From the NCBI GenBank assembly GCA_013360915.1, contig JABWAT010000010.1, forward strand, positions 1 to 64,000: DNA of 64,000 nucleotides, given 5' to 3'. A model generated the notes under the pieces. That model did not search any database, was not told the origin of the DNA, and saw only the letters and a program-made list of their open reading frames with translations. Origin of the DNA: Bacteroidota bacterium (GTDB lineage: Bacteria > Bacteroidota > JABWAT01). The translations under genes were made by a program, and so were the position numbers. Below, piece after piece: positions 7,561 through 15,738 of the stretch; within the stretch, counting starts at the first letter, position 1; each line of letters begins with the position of its first letter.

Positions 7561-8118
7561 ATGCGAACCATTTTCTGTATAACCGGCCTCCTGTTTGCAG
7601 GCACACTCACCGCACAGGTCGCCCAATCCGCCGACCTGTTTCAAATCCTGAAAGCCAGAGACAGTCTGTTGTTCACTGTTGGGTTTAATACCTGCGACAT
7701 CCATCAGTTTGAACAAGTGGTACATCCGGATTTTGAATTTTATCATGATCAGGCCGGGATCACCGCCACGAAATCCGCTTTTATTGATGGCATCCGTGAT
7801 GGGTTGTGCAAGCTCAATTACCGACCACGCCGGGAACTGGTGGAATCCAGTCTGGTTGTCTATCCTTTGAAAAAAAATGGCATCCTGTACGGAGCTATCC
7901 AGCAAGGGGAGCATCGGTTTTACGCCGTACGGCCCGATCAACCGGACCGCCTGACGAGTGTGGCTCAGTTTATCCATGTCTGGCTATTAACCGGCGGCGA
8001 CTGGAAACTCAGCCGTGGGTTCAGTTATGATCATCAGGAAACTGAAACGGATGCTGGTGGTCAAACCGAGCTGCCGGATCCGGGAGTCCGACAGCAACAG
8101 AAAGAGCAGCCGTTTTGA
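7561..8118 (+). CDS. NTF2-like (DUF4440/SnoaL-type) secreted protein
   Basis: The 185-residue protein carries a signal peptide (MRTIFCITGLLFAGTLTAQ) followed by an NTF2-like fold of the DUF4440 type (about 25-160), seen in LKARDSLLFTVGFNTCDIHQFEQVVHPDFEFYHDQ and the closing WLLTGGDWKLSRGFSYDHQ. Such domains bind small hydrophobic ligands, but no catalytic role can be assigned. After about residue 160 the sequence becomes a Gln/Glu/Pro-rich tail unlike the family, which normally ends at SYDHQ. The tail may be a late extension caused by loss of an earlier stop codon or by a frameshift. Confidence 0.75.
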   Translation: MRTIFCITGLLFAGTLTAQVAQSADLFQILKARDSLLFTVGFNTCDIHQFEQVVHPDFEFYHDQAGITATKSAFIDGIRDGLCKLNYRPRRELVESSLVVYPLKKNGILYGAIQQGEHRFYAVRPDQPDRLTSVAQFIHVWLLTGGDWKLSRGFSYDHQETETDAGGQTELPDPGVRQQQKEQPF

Positions 8119-8203
8119 CCGGATACATTCATCAACCATTGTTGGTCCATTCCCGATCGGTCTCACCGACCATCCACTATCATTCCACCCAAACAGGCAC
8201 CCC

Positions 8204-9088
8204 ATGACCCGATTGGTCCCCCTTTTTGCCATCATCACCCTGGTAGCCAGCGGAAGCCTGGCACAATCCGCCCGGTCGTTCGATCCCGATTCCATTCTGG
8301 TTGGAAACCGGACCTTGCCCAAAGTTCTGCTGGTCGGAACCTGGCATTTCGATTATCCCGGATTGGATGCCCACCTCACCACCGAACAGGAGCGGGTGAA
8401 TATTTTCTCGGAAAAAAGACAGGCCGAATTGCAGGAATTGGTGCAGTATATCGCCCGGTTCAGACCCACCAAAATTGCCGTTGAAGGCGGCCAGAACAGT
8501 GGTTATCTCATCCGCCGGTATGAACGCTGGAAGAAGGGCACCCATCCGCTCAGAGCATCGGAAATTGATCAGATCGCCTTCCGGCTGATGGATCAGTTTT
8601 CGCTGGACACGTTGTACGGTGTCGATGCCTATCCCCTGTTACTTGAACTGAGTGATACAAGGGATACCACGAGACCGTTCCAGTACACAGACGCCCTGCT
8701 GGAAAGACATTATTTCGGCGGGGATGATCCCGTTTCAAAACGCTATACCGAGTATTACCGGTTTCAGGATCGTTTCCGGCTGACTCACACCCTGCTGGAA
8801 AATTTTTTAATGATGAATTCGGAAAAGGCATTGGACCGCGGTTTCGGATCCTATATTGCGGGCGGACAATTTGAATCGGATCAGTTCGAAGGTCCGGATG
8901 CACTTTCGATGTTCTGGATGAACCGGAATCTCCGGATTTTCAAAAACATCAAATCCATTGATTACACCGAAAATGACCGGATTCTGGTTCTGTTTGGTTC
9001 GGGCCATATCTCCATTCTGCGGTATTTTTTTAATTGTTCGCCCGAGTTCGATCTGATCGAATTCGACCAGTTAACCGGGATGGAATGA
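8204..9088 (+). CDS. DUF5694 family protein (TraB/GumN-like)
   Basis: The 294-residue protein has a signal peptide (MTRLVPLFAIITLVASGSLAQ) and a DUF5694 domain. Recognisable blocks are KVLLVGTWHFDYPG (about 40-53), RPTKIAVEGG and the C-terminal RILVLFGSGHISILRYFF (about 265-282), whose GxGH matches the GHxHxxG-type end of TraB/GumN-related proteins. It is likely periplasmic. Catalysis is unproven, although distant Tiki/TraB relatives are metalloproteases. The ATG at 8204 is chosen over an in-frame start at 8015 because it begins a proper signal peptide and does not overlap the upstream gene. Confidence 0.8.
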   Translation: MTRLVPLFAIITLVASGSLAQSARSFDPDSILVGNRTLPKVLLVGTWHFDYPGLDAHLTTEQERVNIFSEKRQAELQELVQYIARFRPTKIAVEGGQNSGYLIRRYERWKKGTHPLRASEIDQIAFRLMDQFSLDTLYGVDAYPLLLELSDTRDTTRPFQYTDALLERHYFGGDDPVSKRYTEYYRFQDRFRLTHTLLENFLMMNSEKALDRGFGSYIAGGQFESDQFEGPDALSMFWMNRNLRIFKNIKSIDYTENDRILVLFGSGHISILRYFFNCSPEFDLIEFDQLTGME

Positions 9089-9146
9089 CGCGGAACCCGA
9101 ATTGGAAATGATCGTTTATTTTTTAACCACATCAGATTGAAAAACC

Positions 9147-9488
9147 ATGTCAGACGATTTAAAACCCTGCCCTCATTGTGAATGCCCCTACGGTTATGCC
9201 TCGGGCGATGACCGGTACACCTGTCCGGATTGTAACCATGAATGGAATCCGGCAGAAAACCAGGGAAATTCTCTGGTGGTCAAAGATGCAAACGGGACGG
9301 TTCTGCAGGATGGAGATACCGTTGTAGTGGTGAAAGATTTACCGGTAAAGGGTGCTCCAAAACCAATTAAGGCCGGGACCAAAGTGAAAAACATCCGGCT
9401 CAGCGATGGAGATCATAACATCGATTGTAAAATAGATGGATTCGGATCGATGGCGCTCAAATCGGAGTTTGTAAAGAAGGCGACATGA
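9147..9488 (+). CDS. yjdM: Zinc-ribbon protein YjdM (PhnA family)
   Basis: The 113-residue protein matches YjdM/PhnA: an N-terminal zinc ribbon with two CxxC pairs (PCPHC at 7-11 and [10 protein letters not shown] about 28-37) followed by the compact PhnA domain with [39 protein letters not shown] and a basic C-terminus. Despite its old name the family does not hydrolyse phosphonoacetate in E. coli, and its role is uncertain. It is probably a small cytoplasmic zinc protein. The gene is monocistronic in appearance, with 240 bases of non-coding sequence downstream. Confidence 0.92.
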   Translation: MSDDLKPCPHCECPYGYASGDDRYTCPDCNHEWNPAENQGNSLVVKDANGTVLQDGDTVVVVKDLPVKGAPKPIKAGTKVKNIRLSDGDHNIDCKIDGFGSMALKSEFVKKAT

Positions 9489-9670
9489 GATCCTTTTTCT
9501 CCGGAACTATTTAGGATGCCGAGAGGCATGAGAAACAAGCTGGTACTGACTGACCGGTTGTTCTTGTGCGTATTCTAAAATTTCTGTACTTTGAAAAGCC
9601 TTCCTCGTCTTCGGATTTTGAAAGCAGATTTCAGCAGGGACCGTTCTGTTAAACAACCAATCTGCCTTTT

Positions 9671-9699
9671 TTGACCAACATATTTATCGTGTATATTCA
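9671..9699 (+). promoter_or_regulatory. Possible promoter of the DUF4349 gene
   Basis: TTG (9671-9673) and TATATTCA (9692-9699) are 18 bases apart and lie 29 bases before the ATG at 9729. The same TTG-N18-TATATTCA arrangement occurs before the ion-channel gene at 22077. This is a pattern match only. Confidence 0.35.
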
Positions 9700-9728
9700 T
9701 CACTTATCATTAAAGTTGTAAGAAAGCC

Positions 9729-10529
9729 ATGAACCGACATTTCCTGCTACCAACTCTGCTGTTCCTGATGCCTTTGAGCGCATGCAGCACAAAAGAAAAT
9801 CATGAACCAATTACTGCCAATGTTATTCAGAGTCAATCTTCAACCAACTCTCAGCTTCAAGATGACTTCGGCGACCTGCCTGAAGACAGGAAAATAATCA
9901 AAGAAGGTGAAATCAGCTTTGGAACTGCTGACATTCGGGAAACAAGAGAAGCGATAAGCCAGGCTGTAAATGAGACCGGCGCTTATGTTTCGAAGGAAAA
10001 TCAGTTTGACCACGACGGCAAATTATCATATAAAATGGTCATTCGCGTTCCTGCAAACCGATTTGATTTTCTCCTTTCACGACTTTCACAACATGCAGAT
10101 AAACTGGATAGAAAGAACATCAATCTTTTAGATGTAACAGAAGAATATGTTGATATCGAAGCCCGACTTCAATCAAAAAGAGAACTTGAGAACCGATTCA
10201 AAGAGATCTTAAAGAAGGCCAACACGGTTGAAGACATTTTGAAAACCGAAAAGGAAATCGGCGCCATCCGGTTGGAGATCGATTCAATCGAGGGGAGGCT
10301 CCGGTACCTTAAAGATTCTATTGCCTACAGCACCCTGACTGTCGAATTTTACCAACATTCCAATACCACCTTTGAATTTTATTCAGGAATCATTCAAGCA
10401 TTCGCTAAAGGGTGGGACATCCTGCTAATGATTATGGTCGGATTAGCACACCTTTGGTCCCTATTCCTCCTTATTCTTGTTGGAGTATTTATATATCGGC
10501 TTTATAAAAGAACACAAGACAAAAAATAG
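9729..10529 (+). CDS. DUF4349 domain lipoprotein
   Basis: The 266-residue protein has a lipoprotein signal with lipobox LSAC (Cys19) and an extracytoplasmic DUF4349 domain. The domain shows ADIRETREAISQAVNETGAYVS, the MVIRVPANRFDFLLSRLS block and DVTEEYVDIEARLQSKRELE. A coiled-coil follows (about 148-205) and then a C-terminal transmembrane helix (about 225-258) with a basic end (YRLYKRTQDKK). Function is unknown, although the layout suggests an envelope scaffold. The region is somewhat A+T-richer than its neighbours. The family is widespread in Bacteroidota and Firmicutes. Confidence 0.88.
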   Translation: MNRHFLLPTLLFLMPLSACSTKENHEPITANVIQSQSSTNSQLQDDFGDLPEDRKIIKEGEISFGTADIRETREAISQAVNETGAYVSKENQFDHDGKLSYKMVIRVPANRFDFLLSRLSQHADKLDRKNINLLDVTEEYVDIEARLQSKRELENRFKEILKKANTVEDILKTEKEIGAIRLEIDSIEGRLRYLKDSIAYSTLTVEFYQHSNTTFEFYSGIIQAFAKGWDILLMIMVGLAHLWSLFLLILVGVFIYRLYKRTQDKK

Positions 10530-10664
10530 GGTGGTTCAAATTATTCTATTCAGATACTTCCAGAATCAAACTTTTTATGGGACCAGTTCAAAATCAGTTT
10601 GGTGTTTTATCACTTTCTAAAATAAGACTTAATCTGGGTAATTGTATTTCTGAAATGAATAGAT

Positions 10665-10746
10665 CACTTCTGACAATTTCATCAGTGACCAATACCGGAT
10701 CGAGATCAGTTTGATTTGAATCAATCAAATCACTTTAAACTCAATT
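10665..10746 (+). pseudogene. Decayed copy of the 3' end of the 4343 gene
   Basis: This stretch aligns with 5103-5180, the readthrough tail after the 4343 gene. There is an identical 15-base core CCGGATCGAGATCAG (10695-10709 against 5131-5145), followed by TTGATT, GAATCAA/GAAATCAA and CACTTTAAA in the same order, with small indels. The reading frame is broken here. Both copies end 16-18 bases before an accessory gene (5197 and 10765). A conserved leader element is an alternative reading. Confidence 0.5.
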
Positions 10747-10764
10747 CAACAACAAGACACTACC

Positions 10765-11337
10765 ATGCGACCTCTCATTTCTTTCATGCATATTTCTCTG
10801 GATGGCTTCGTGGCCGGACCCAATGGCGAAATGAACTGGATCACCGTGAATCAGGACATTTTTGATCATGTGGGTCAGCGGATCCGGCAAACCGACACTT
10901 CAATGTATGGTCGGGTCACCTGGCAGATGATGGAAAGTTACTGGCCCACGGCTGGTACAAAACCCAATGCAACCCGCCACGACATTGAACATTCGGCATG
11001 GTACCGCGACGTTCACAAGGTGGTTCTCTCCACCACACTGAAAGCAGATGAACTGACGAATACGACGGTGATCAGGGACCGGCTTTCGGAGCAGATCCGG
11101 GCCATTAAAAATCAACCGGGTTCCGAAATACTCGTGTTCGGGAGTCCGTCTGCCACCCACGCACTTATTGAGGCAGACCTGATTGACGGATACTGGCTGT
11201 TTGTGAATCCGATCATTCTGGGACAGGGAATTCCGCTGTTCACCGGTAAAAGCGCAAAAGCCACTTTGTCACTGATTGCCACCAAACCGTTTGCATGCGG
11301 GGTGACAGAACTGAGTTACATGGTAAAAAGAGTCTGA
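10765..11337 (+). CDS. Dihydrofolate-reductase-like protein (RibD C-terminal domain family)
   Basis: The 190-residue protein belongs to the DHFR/RibD-C fold family of stand-alone reductases: N-terminal RPLISFMHISLDGFVAGPNG, the central YGRVTWQMMESYWP, HKVVLSTTLKADE, GSEILVFGSPSATHALIEADLIDGYWLFVNPIILGQGIPLF and a C-terminal strand. It probably binds NAD(P)H. The physiological substrate is unknown, and a role in folate or riboflavin synthesis is not implied because those enzymes have different domain contexts. A second, diverged family member lies at 13402. Confidence 0.87.
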   Translation: MRPLISFMHISLDGFVAGPNGEMNWITVNQDIFDHVGQRIRQTDTSMYGRVTWQMMESYWPTAGTKPNATRHDIEHSAWYRDVHKVVLSTTLKADELTNTTVIRDRLSEQIRAIKNQPGSEILVFGSPSATHALIEADLIDGYWLFVNPIILGQGIPLFTGKSAKATLSLIATKPFACGVTELSYMVKRV

Positions 11338-11725
11338 TGACCCATTTTCCGGGCCCGGATCCGGCTTTGGATCGTCTGACCAGATTCCCGATAATCTGAA
11401 TAAACGCGCCTTTTCCGGAAAATGACAGCGCCTCTACCCCCATACATCCACTTGCAATTGGTGAACGTAAGTTAACCTTCTGTCCTTCGGTTTCTGATCC
11501 CTATTCATCTGAAAACACCCTATTTTCAGAAACGGATTATTTTCATCAGCCGGTAATCATCCCGACGGAACGGGAAGGGTGAGCATTCTTCAGTCAGTTT
11601 CATCCGATTTTTCAGTCCCTCCTCCTTTGCAACCTGCCTGCAACGGGCAAAGAATACCCAGTGCTATCCCGCCAATCCGTCAAGGGAACTTCACCTACGG
11701 TCAGCGAAAATGGATTCATTGAATC
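11338..11725. other. Intergenic region without a credible gene
   Basis: These 388 bases contain no supported coding frame on either strand. A short 7-base-pair hairpin (CTGAAAA/TTTTCAG) sits near 11509-11529, without a T-run. The glycosyltransferase promoter probably lies in the last 150 bases, but no consensus was recognised. Confidence 0.45.
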
Positions 11726-12862
11726 ATGAAGATTGCCTATACCACCATCCATGATGCGTTGGACATCAGCCATTGGTCTGGTCTTGATTGTTCCATTGCC
11801 CGGATGCTGGAATCGCAGGAGGCAGACCTTGATTTCATTGGTAATCTCCATTTCAGTCTGAATCTGCTTATCAGACTGAAACTGAGATATTACCGCCATC
11901 TTTCATCCCTGCATTTTGATTTAGACCGCGAACCCTTTGTTGCCAGGCAATACGCCCACCACATTCTGAACCGGCTGAAGCCAGATACGGATCTTGTTTT
12001 TTCACCCGGATCCATACCGGTAGCCTTATTGGAAACGCATCTGCCAAAAGTTATCTACACAGACGCCACCTTTGCCTCACTGATCAATTTCTACAGCAGC
12101 TTTTCAGATCTGAGCAGCGAAACGATCCGGCATGGTCACCAGCTTGAAAAAATTTCCCTGGAGACCGCCTCCCTGATTATTTATTCATCCCAGTGGGCAG
12201 CAGACAGCGCCATTCACACTTATGGAATTTCTCCCGAAAAAATTCAGGTGGTTCCCTTCGGATCCAATCTGCCCGGAAACCGGACTTTGAGCGACGTGTC
12301 CGATCTGGTTCAGAGACGGAATACGGACCGGCTTGATCTTTTATTTATCGGCGTGGAGTGGGAAAGAAAGGGAGGCGATCAGGCCGTTGAAATCACCAAC
12401 CGGTTAAATGCATCGGGGATCAGAACCATTCTGCACACAGTTGGGTCCGAGCGAATTCCCTGTACTATCAACCCCGATACGATCATCAATCATGGATACA
12501 TCAGCAAATGTACCTGTGCAGGTCTCAGTGAACTGGAGCAGTTATTCAGGACCTGTCATTTTCTGCTGCTTCCCACCCTGGCTGACTGCACACCCGTTGT
12601 CTATTCTGAGGCAAACTCATTTGGTCTTCCCTGTATTTCCACCAAGGTCGGAGGAATTCCCACCATCATCCGAAACGACATTAACGGACATCTGTTCTCC
12701 CTGCCGGAAGAAATGACGTGCCTGTGTGATTATATTGCTGCTGTTTTTTCTGACAAGGCAGAATACCGCTCCTTGTGTTTATCGTCTTTTGGCGAGTATC
12801 AAAACCGGTTAAACTGGTCCGTTTCGGGAAAACGAATCATGAAGATTCTGGGTGAACTGTGA
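11726..12862 (+). CDS. Glycosyltransferase family 4-like protein
   Basis: The 378-residue protein has the GT-B fold of family 4/group 1 glycosyltransferases. The C-terminal half contains DLLFIGVEWERKGGDQAVE (nucleotide-sugar domain start, about 208-226) and the typical E-x7-E donor-site region HFLLLPTLADCTPVVYSEANSFGLPCISTKVGGIP (about 279-314). It would transfer a sugar from an activated donor in the cytoplasm, to an acceptor that cannot be predicted. No other polysaccharide genes are adjacent, so it appears to be an orphan. The N-terminal acceptor domain is diverged. Confidence 0.85.
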   Translation: MKIAYTTIHDALDISHWSGLDCSIARMLESQEADLDFIGNLHFSLNLLIRLKLRYYRHLSSLHFDLDREPFVARQYAHHILNRLKPDTDLVFSPGSIPVALLETHLPKVIYTDATFASLINFYSSFSDLSSETIRHGHQLEKISLETASLIIYSSQWAADSAIHTYGISPEKIQVVPFGSNLPGNRTLSDVSDLVQRRNTDRLDLLFIGVEWERKGGDQAVEITNRLNASGIRTILHTVGSERIPCTINPDTIINHGYISKCTCAGLSELEQLFRTCHFLLLPTLADCTPVVYSEANSFGLPCISTKVGGIPTIIRNDINGHLFSLPEEMTCLCDYIAAVFSDKAEYRSLCLSSFGEYQNRLNWSVSGKRIMKILGEL

Positions 12863-12919
12863 CAGATCAATCGCCACCGGAACCTCCATCGGACCACCAG
12901 ACACTTTACTGAAAGCTAA

Positions 12920-13405
12920 ATGAAAAATCTGTCTCTCCTCGTTTTGCAAGTGATTGTTCTGATCATTTGTGCCGGAACCCTGGTCTTCCTGTTGTGGGAA
13001 CCGCATCTGGAAGGACGACATGTTCATTCAACCGTTTTTAAGATTTACTTTACGGATCCGTTTCTGGCTTTCGTCTATATCGGATCCATTCCGTTTTTTG
13101 TGGGCGGATATCAGATTCTGAGACAGCTGAACCAGGCCCGGACCGGTTCTGTTTTCACGAAGGAAGCTTTGAGGACCATCCGGATCATTCAGGTCTGTGG
13201 CGTCCTCCTGCTCTGTTTCGTCGTAACCGGGGAAGGTATCATCCTGATGAACACAACAGATGACCGGGCAGGCGGTGTGGCAATGGGACTTTTTTCCGCG
13301 TTGTTTGCAGCAACCCTGCTGGCTGGTGCCACGGTACTGAAAGGGACTCTTGGGGAAGGAGTGCGGTTAAAATCAGACAAGGAGACAGGAGATCAGGGGC
13401 GATGA
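12920..13405 (+). CDS. DUF2975 family membrane protein
   Basis: The 161-residue inner-membrane protein has four predicted helices (about 5-25, 48-68, 92-110 and 118-140) in the spacing of DUF2975, with YQILRQLNQARTGSVFTKEALRTIRIIQVCG in the middle loop as the most typical block. DUF2975 genes are usually followed by a small Xre-type regulator gene; none is present here. Instead the stop overlaps the start of the DHFR-like gene at 13402, so the two are translationally coupled. Function is unknown. Confidence 0.82.
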   Translation: MKNLSLLVLQVIVLIICAGTLVFLLWEPHLEGRHVHSTVFKIYFTDPFLAFVYIGSIPFFVGGYQILRQLNQARTGSVFTKEALRTIRIIQVCGVLLLCFVVTGEGIILMNTTDDRAGGVAMGLFSALFAATLLAGATVLKGTLGEGVRLKSDKETGDQGR

Positions 13406-13983
13406 GAAAACTGATTGCGGCCATCAACATGACGCTGGATGGGTACTGTGACCACACAGCAGTCGATCCGGATGAAGAGATCCACCGGTATTATGCCGGA
13501 TTGCTCGATGAAGCCGGCCTTCTTCTGTACGGCCGGACCACCTATCAGCTGATGCAATACTGGCAGACTCTTTTATCGAATCCATCCGGTGAACCTTCGA
13601 TGGATGCATTTGCCAGGGCCATCGACCGGGTGCCCAAGCTGGTGTTTTCCCGCACCTTGAAAGAGACCGGCTGGGCCAGTGCGACGCTTGCCACTGCCCC
13701 GCTGACAGAAACGGTTCAATCACTCAGGCAGCAACCGGGAAAAAACCTGTATGTGGGCAGTCCGGGTCTGATCGTTCAACTGACCGGGGCAGATCTGATT
13801 GATGAGTATCAGATTTGTCTCCATCCGGTGCTGGCAGGAGGCGGATTGCCGCTTTTCAGGGACCTGGGTGGCCACCGGAACCTGACATTGGTTAGAACCC
13901 GTACGTTCGGGTCGGGCGCGGTTCTGCTTGTTTATCAGCCCGGTCAACCGTTAACTGATTCCGGTAAAAATACTGAACCATGA
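13402..13983 (+). CDS. Dihydrofolate-reductase-like protein (RibD C-terminal domain family)
   Basis: The 193-residue protein is a second RibD-C/DHFR-like reductase: RKLIAAINMTLDGYCDHTAV at the N-terminus, YGRTTYQLMQYW, VFSRTLKETGW, NLYVGSPGLIVQLTGADLIDEY and HPVLAGGGLPLFRD. It overlaps the DUF2975 stop (ATGA arrangement at 13402) and its own stop overlaps the next ATG at 13980, so 12920-14369 forms a tight three-gene unit. It is only distantly similar to the copy at 10765, which suggests independent acquisition rather than recent duplication. Confidence 0.87.
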   Translation: MRKLIAAINMTLDGYCDHTAVDPDEEIHRYYAGLLDEAGLLLYGRTTYQLMQYWQTLLSNPSGEPSMDAFARAIDRVPKLVFSRTLKETGWASATLATAPLTETVQSLRQQPGKNLYVGSPGLIVQLTGADLIDEYQICLHPVLAGGGLPLFRDLGGHRNLTLVRTRTFGSGAVLLVYQPGQPLTDSGKNTEP

Positions 13984-14369
13984 AAATTGAACACATTGCC
14001 ATCTGGACCCGGGATCTGGAGCAAATGAGAACGTTTTATGAAACATACTTCGGTGCGAAAGCAGGACGCAAGTACCGGAATCCGGTTACGGAATTTGAAT
14101 CGTACTTTCTTGAATTTGAGAGTGGGTCCAGGCTGGAGCTGATGACCCGGCCGGGCATTCAGGAATTGCCGCGGGATCCGGGCCTTCATTATCAGGGACT
14201 GGTTCATCTGGCTTTGTCGGTGGGAAGCCGGGAGCGGGTGACGGAACTGACGGAGCGCCTCAGACAGGATGGTTTTTCCATCATCGGAGAGCCGAGGACC
14301 ACGGGAGATGGTTATTTTGAAAGTGTGGTACCCGATCCCGAGGGCAACCGGATTGAAATCACGATCTGA
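13980..14369 (+). CDS. VOC family protein (glyoxalase fold)
   Basis: The 129-residue protein is a VOC module: KIEHIAIWTRDLEQMRTFYE at the N-terminus, with His5 in a metal-ligand position, HLALSVGSRERVTELTERLRQDG in the second beta-alpha-beta unit, and VVPDPEGNRIEI with a conserved Glu as the last metal-site candidate. This pattern is close to glyoxalase I-like lyases that handle small electrophiles, but the substrate is not known. It is coupled to the preceding DHFR-like gene by a 4-base overlap and is the last gene of the unit. Confidence 0.87.
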   Translation: MKIEHIAIWTRDLEQMRTFYETYFGAKAGRKYRNPVTEFESYFLEFESGSRLELMTRPGIQELPRDPGLHYQGLVHLALSVGSRERVTELTERLRQDGFSIIGEPRTTGDGYFESVVPDPEGNRIEITI

Positions 14370-14639
14370 GGGAGAGTAAAACAATCAGGAATATCACATC
14401 TTTATCGGTATACCCGGAATTTTCGACAAAGGACCCTGTTTGTGCATTTTGAAAAAATCCTTTTCCCTTCATGACGTTTAAAAACCTGACATCAGGCCTG
14501 CTCTCCGATTTTACCAGCCAGGTTGGTTACCCGCCGATGGTTAGGTCGGGTCATTCGCAAAAGCAGGATCTGCCAGTTGATGTCCACGTTTTACTCATGG
14601 GACACACCCTCATCAAACCGGAAGAAAGTGCTCGCAGCC

Positions 14640-15515
14640 ATGAAGAGTGATCTGAGCAATGAGAATAAATTATTTGAGATAATCAATAACAAGATATTTA
14701 CGTTTGAATTTATATCGGGAATTGCGGGTGATAAATCGATGACCCCTGAAGAAAAGGAACTGTACGATTCCTTACTGAAGGAAACCGGGGGTGATCTTTA
14801 TGTTAAATTACTGTTTTATATCTGCCATAAGGTATTTGACATCAGGGAGGCAAAAACCTTGTGGAACGAGATCATTGAGCATAAAGCCAATCTGTGCCGG
14901 GTACTTGGAAGGAATGTAGAAATCACCGTTGCCACGCTGGATTATCTGACCAATATCAGAAGTGAAATTCAGCATCCGAAATTAATCGGGGAAAGTTTCA
15001 TTGGAAAAATCGCTGAAATGACCTCTGTGGATCTGCTGACAAAATTATATAACCGGCAGTATCTTTTTATCAAGATCGAAGAGGAAATCAGCAGGTTCAA
15101 ACGCTACCGTACCATATTTTCGTTGCTTCTGATTGATATTGATGATTTTAAACGCATCAATGACCGGTATGGGCATCAAAAAGGAGATGAGGTACTGGTC
15201 CGTCTGTCTAATCTGATCAATCTTTCACTGAGAGATCTGGATGTTTGTGCACGATTTGGTGGAGAGGAATTTATGGTCTTACTTCCGCATACCCGGGTTC
15301 ATCTGGCAAAGGAAATTGCAGGCCGGATACGTGAAAGCATCGAGACATCCTTTTCTGATCAATTGAAAGTAACCGTCAGCATCGGAATTTCCACCTATTC
15401 GGGAACCATGACAAAAACTGAACTGATAAAAAATGCAGATGACGCCTTGTATATTTCGAAACATGAAGGCAAAAACAGGGTTACCGTTTTTTCAAGGAAG
15501 CAACCAGCACTCTGA
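14640..15515 (+). CDS. GGDEF diguanylate cyclase with unrecognised N-terminal domain
   Basis: From the ATG at 14640 the product has 291 residues. The C-terminal GGDEF domain (about 130-285) is complete: DLLTKLYNRQYLFIKIEEEI, the active-site loop GGEEF at 207-211, and an RxxD inhibitory site (RDLD) five residues before it. It should make cyclic di-GMP from GTP and be product-inhibited. The N-terminal 130 residues are helical, without membrane segments, and were not recognised. In-frame upstream starts (ATG 14580; 14523) would add 20-39 residues; the start is uncertain because no clear ribosome-binding site is seen. No other c-di-GMP gene is in the window. Confidence 0.88.
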   Translation: MKSDLSNENKLFEIINNKIFTFEFISGIAGDKSMTPEEKELYDSLLKETGGDLYVKLLFYICHKVFDIREAKTLWNEIIEHKANLCRVLGRNVEITVATLDYLTNIRSEIQHPKLIGESFIGKIAEMTSVDLLTKLYNRQYLFIKIEEEISRFKRYRTIFSLLLIDIDDFKRINDRYGHQKGDEVLVRLSNLINLSLRDLDVCARFGGEEFMVLLPHTRVHLAKEIAGRIRESIETSFSDQLKVTVSIGISTYSGTMTKTELIKNADDALYISKHEGKNRVTVFSRKQPAL

Positions 15516-15738
15516 TGACCGCCGTTTTAAAAAGGCAGACAGGGTCCTTACACCATCAGAGCGGTACAAAGAATACGCAATCAATCACCTCCGCTTTGCA
15601 ACATGGTATTTCTGGTCTCATTGATGAAACCACACGGCTGACCATGAGTGTTTATTCTCAACCATGTGGTCAGACTATAAACGGAATACAGAATGATTCC
15701 GATCCTGTCCTTTTGTAATTTTTTACCGTGAGGTTTTC

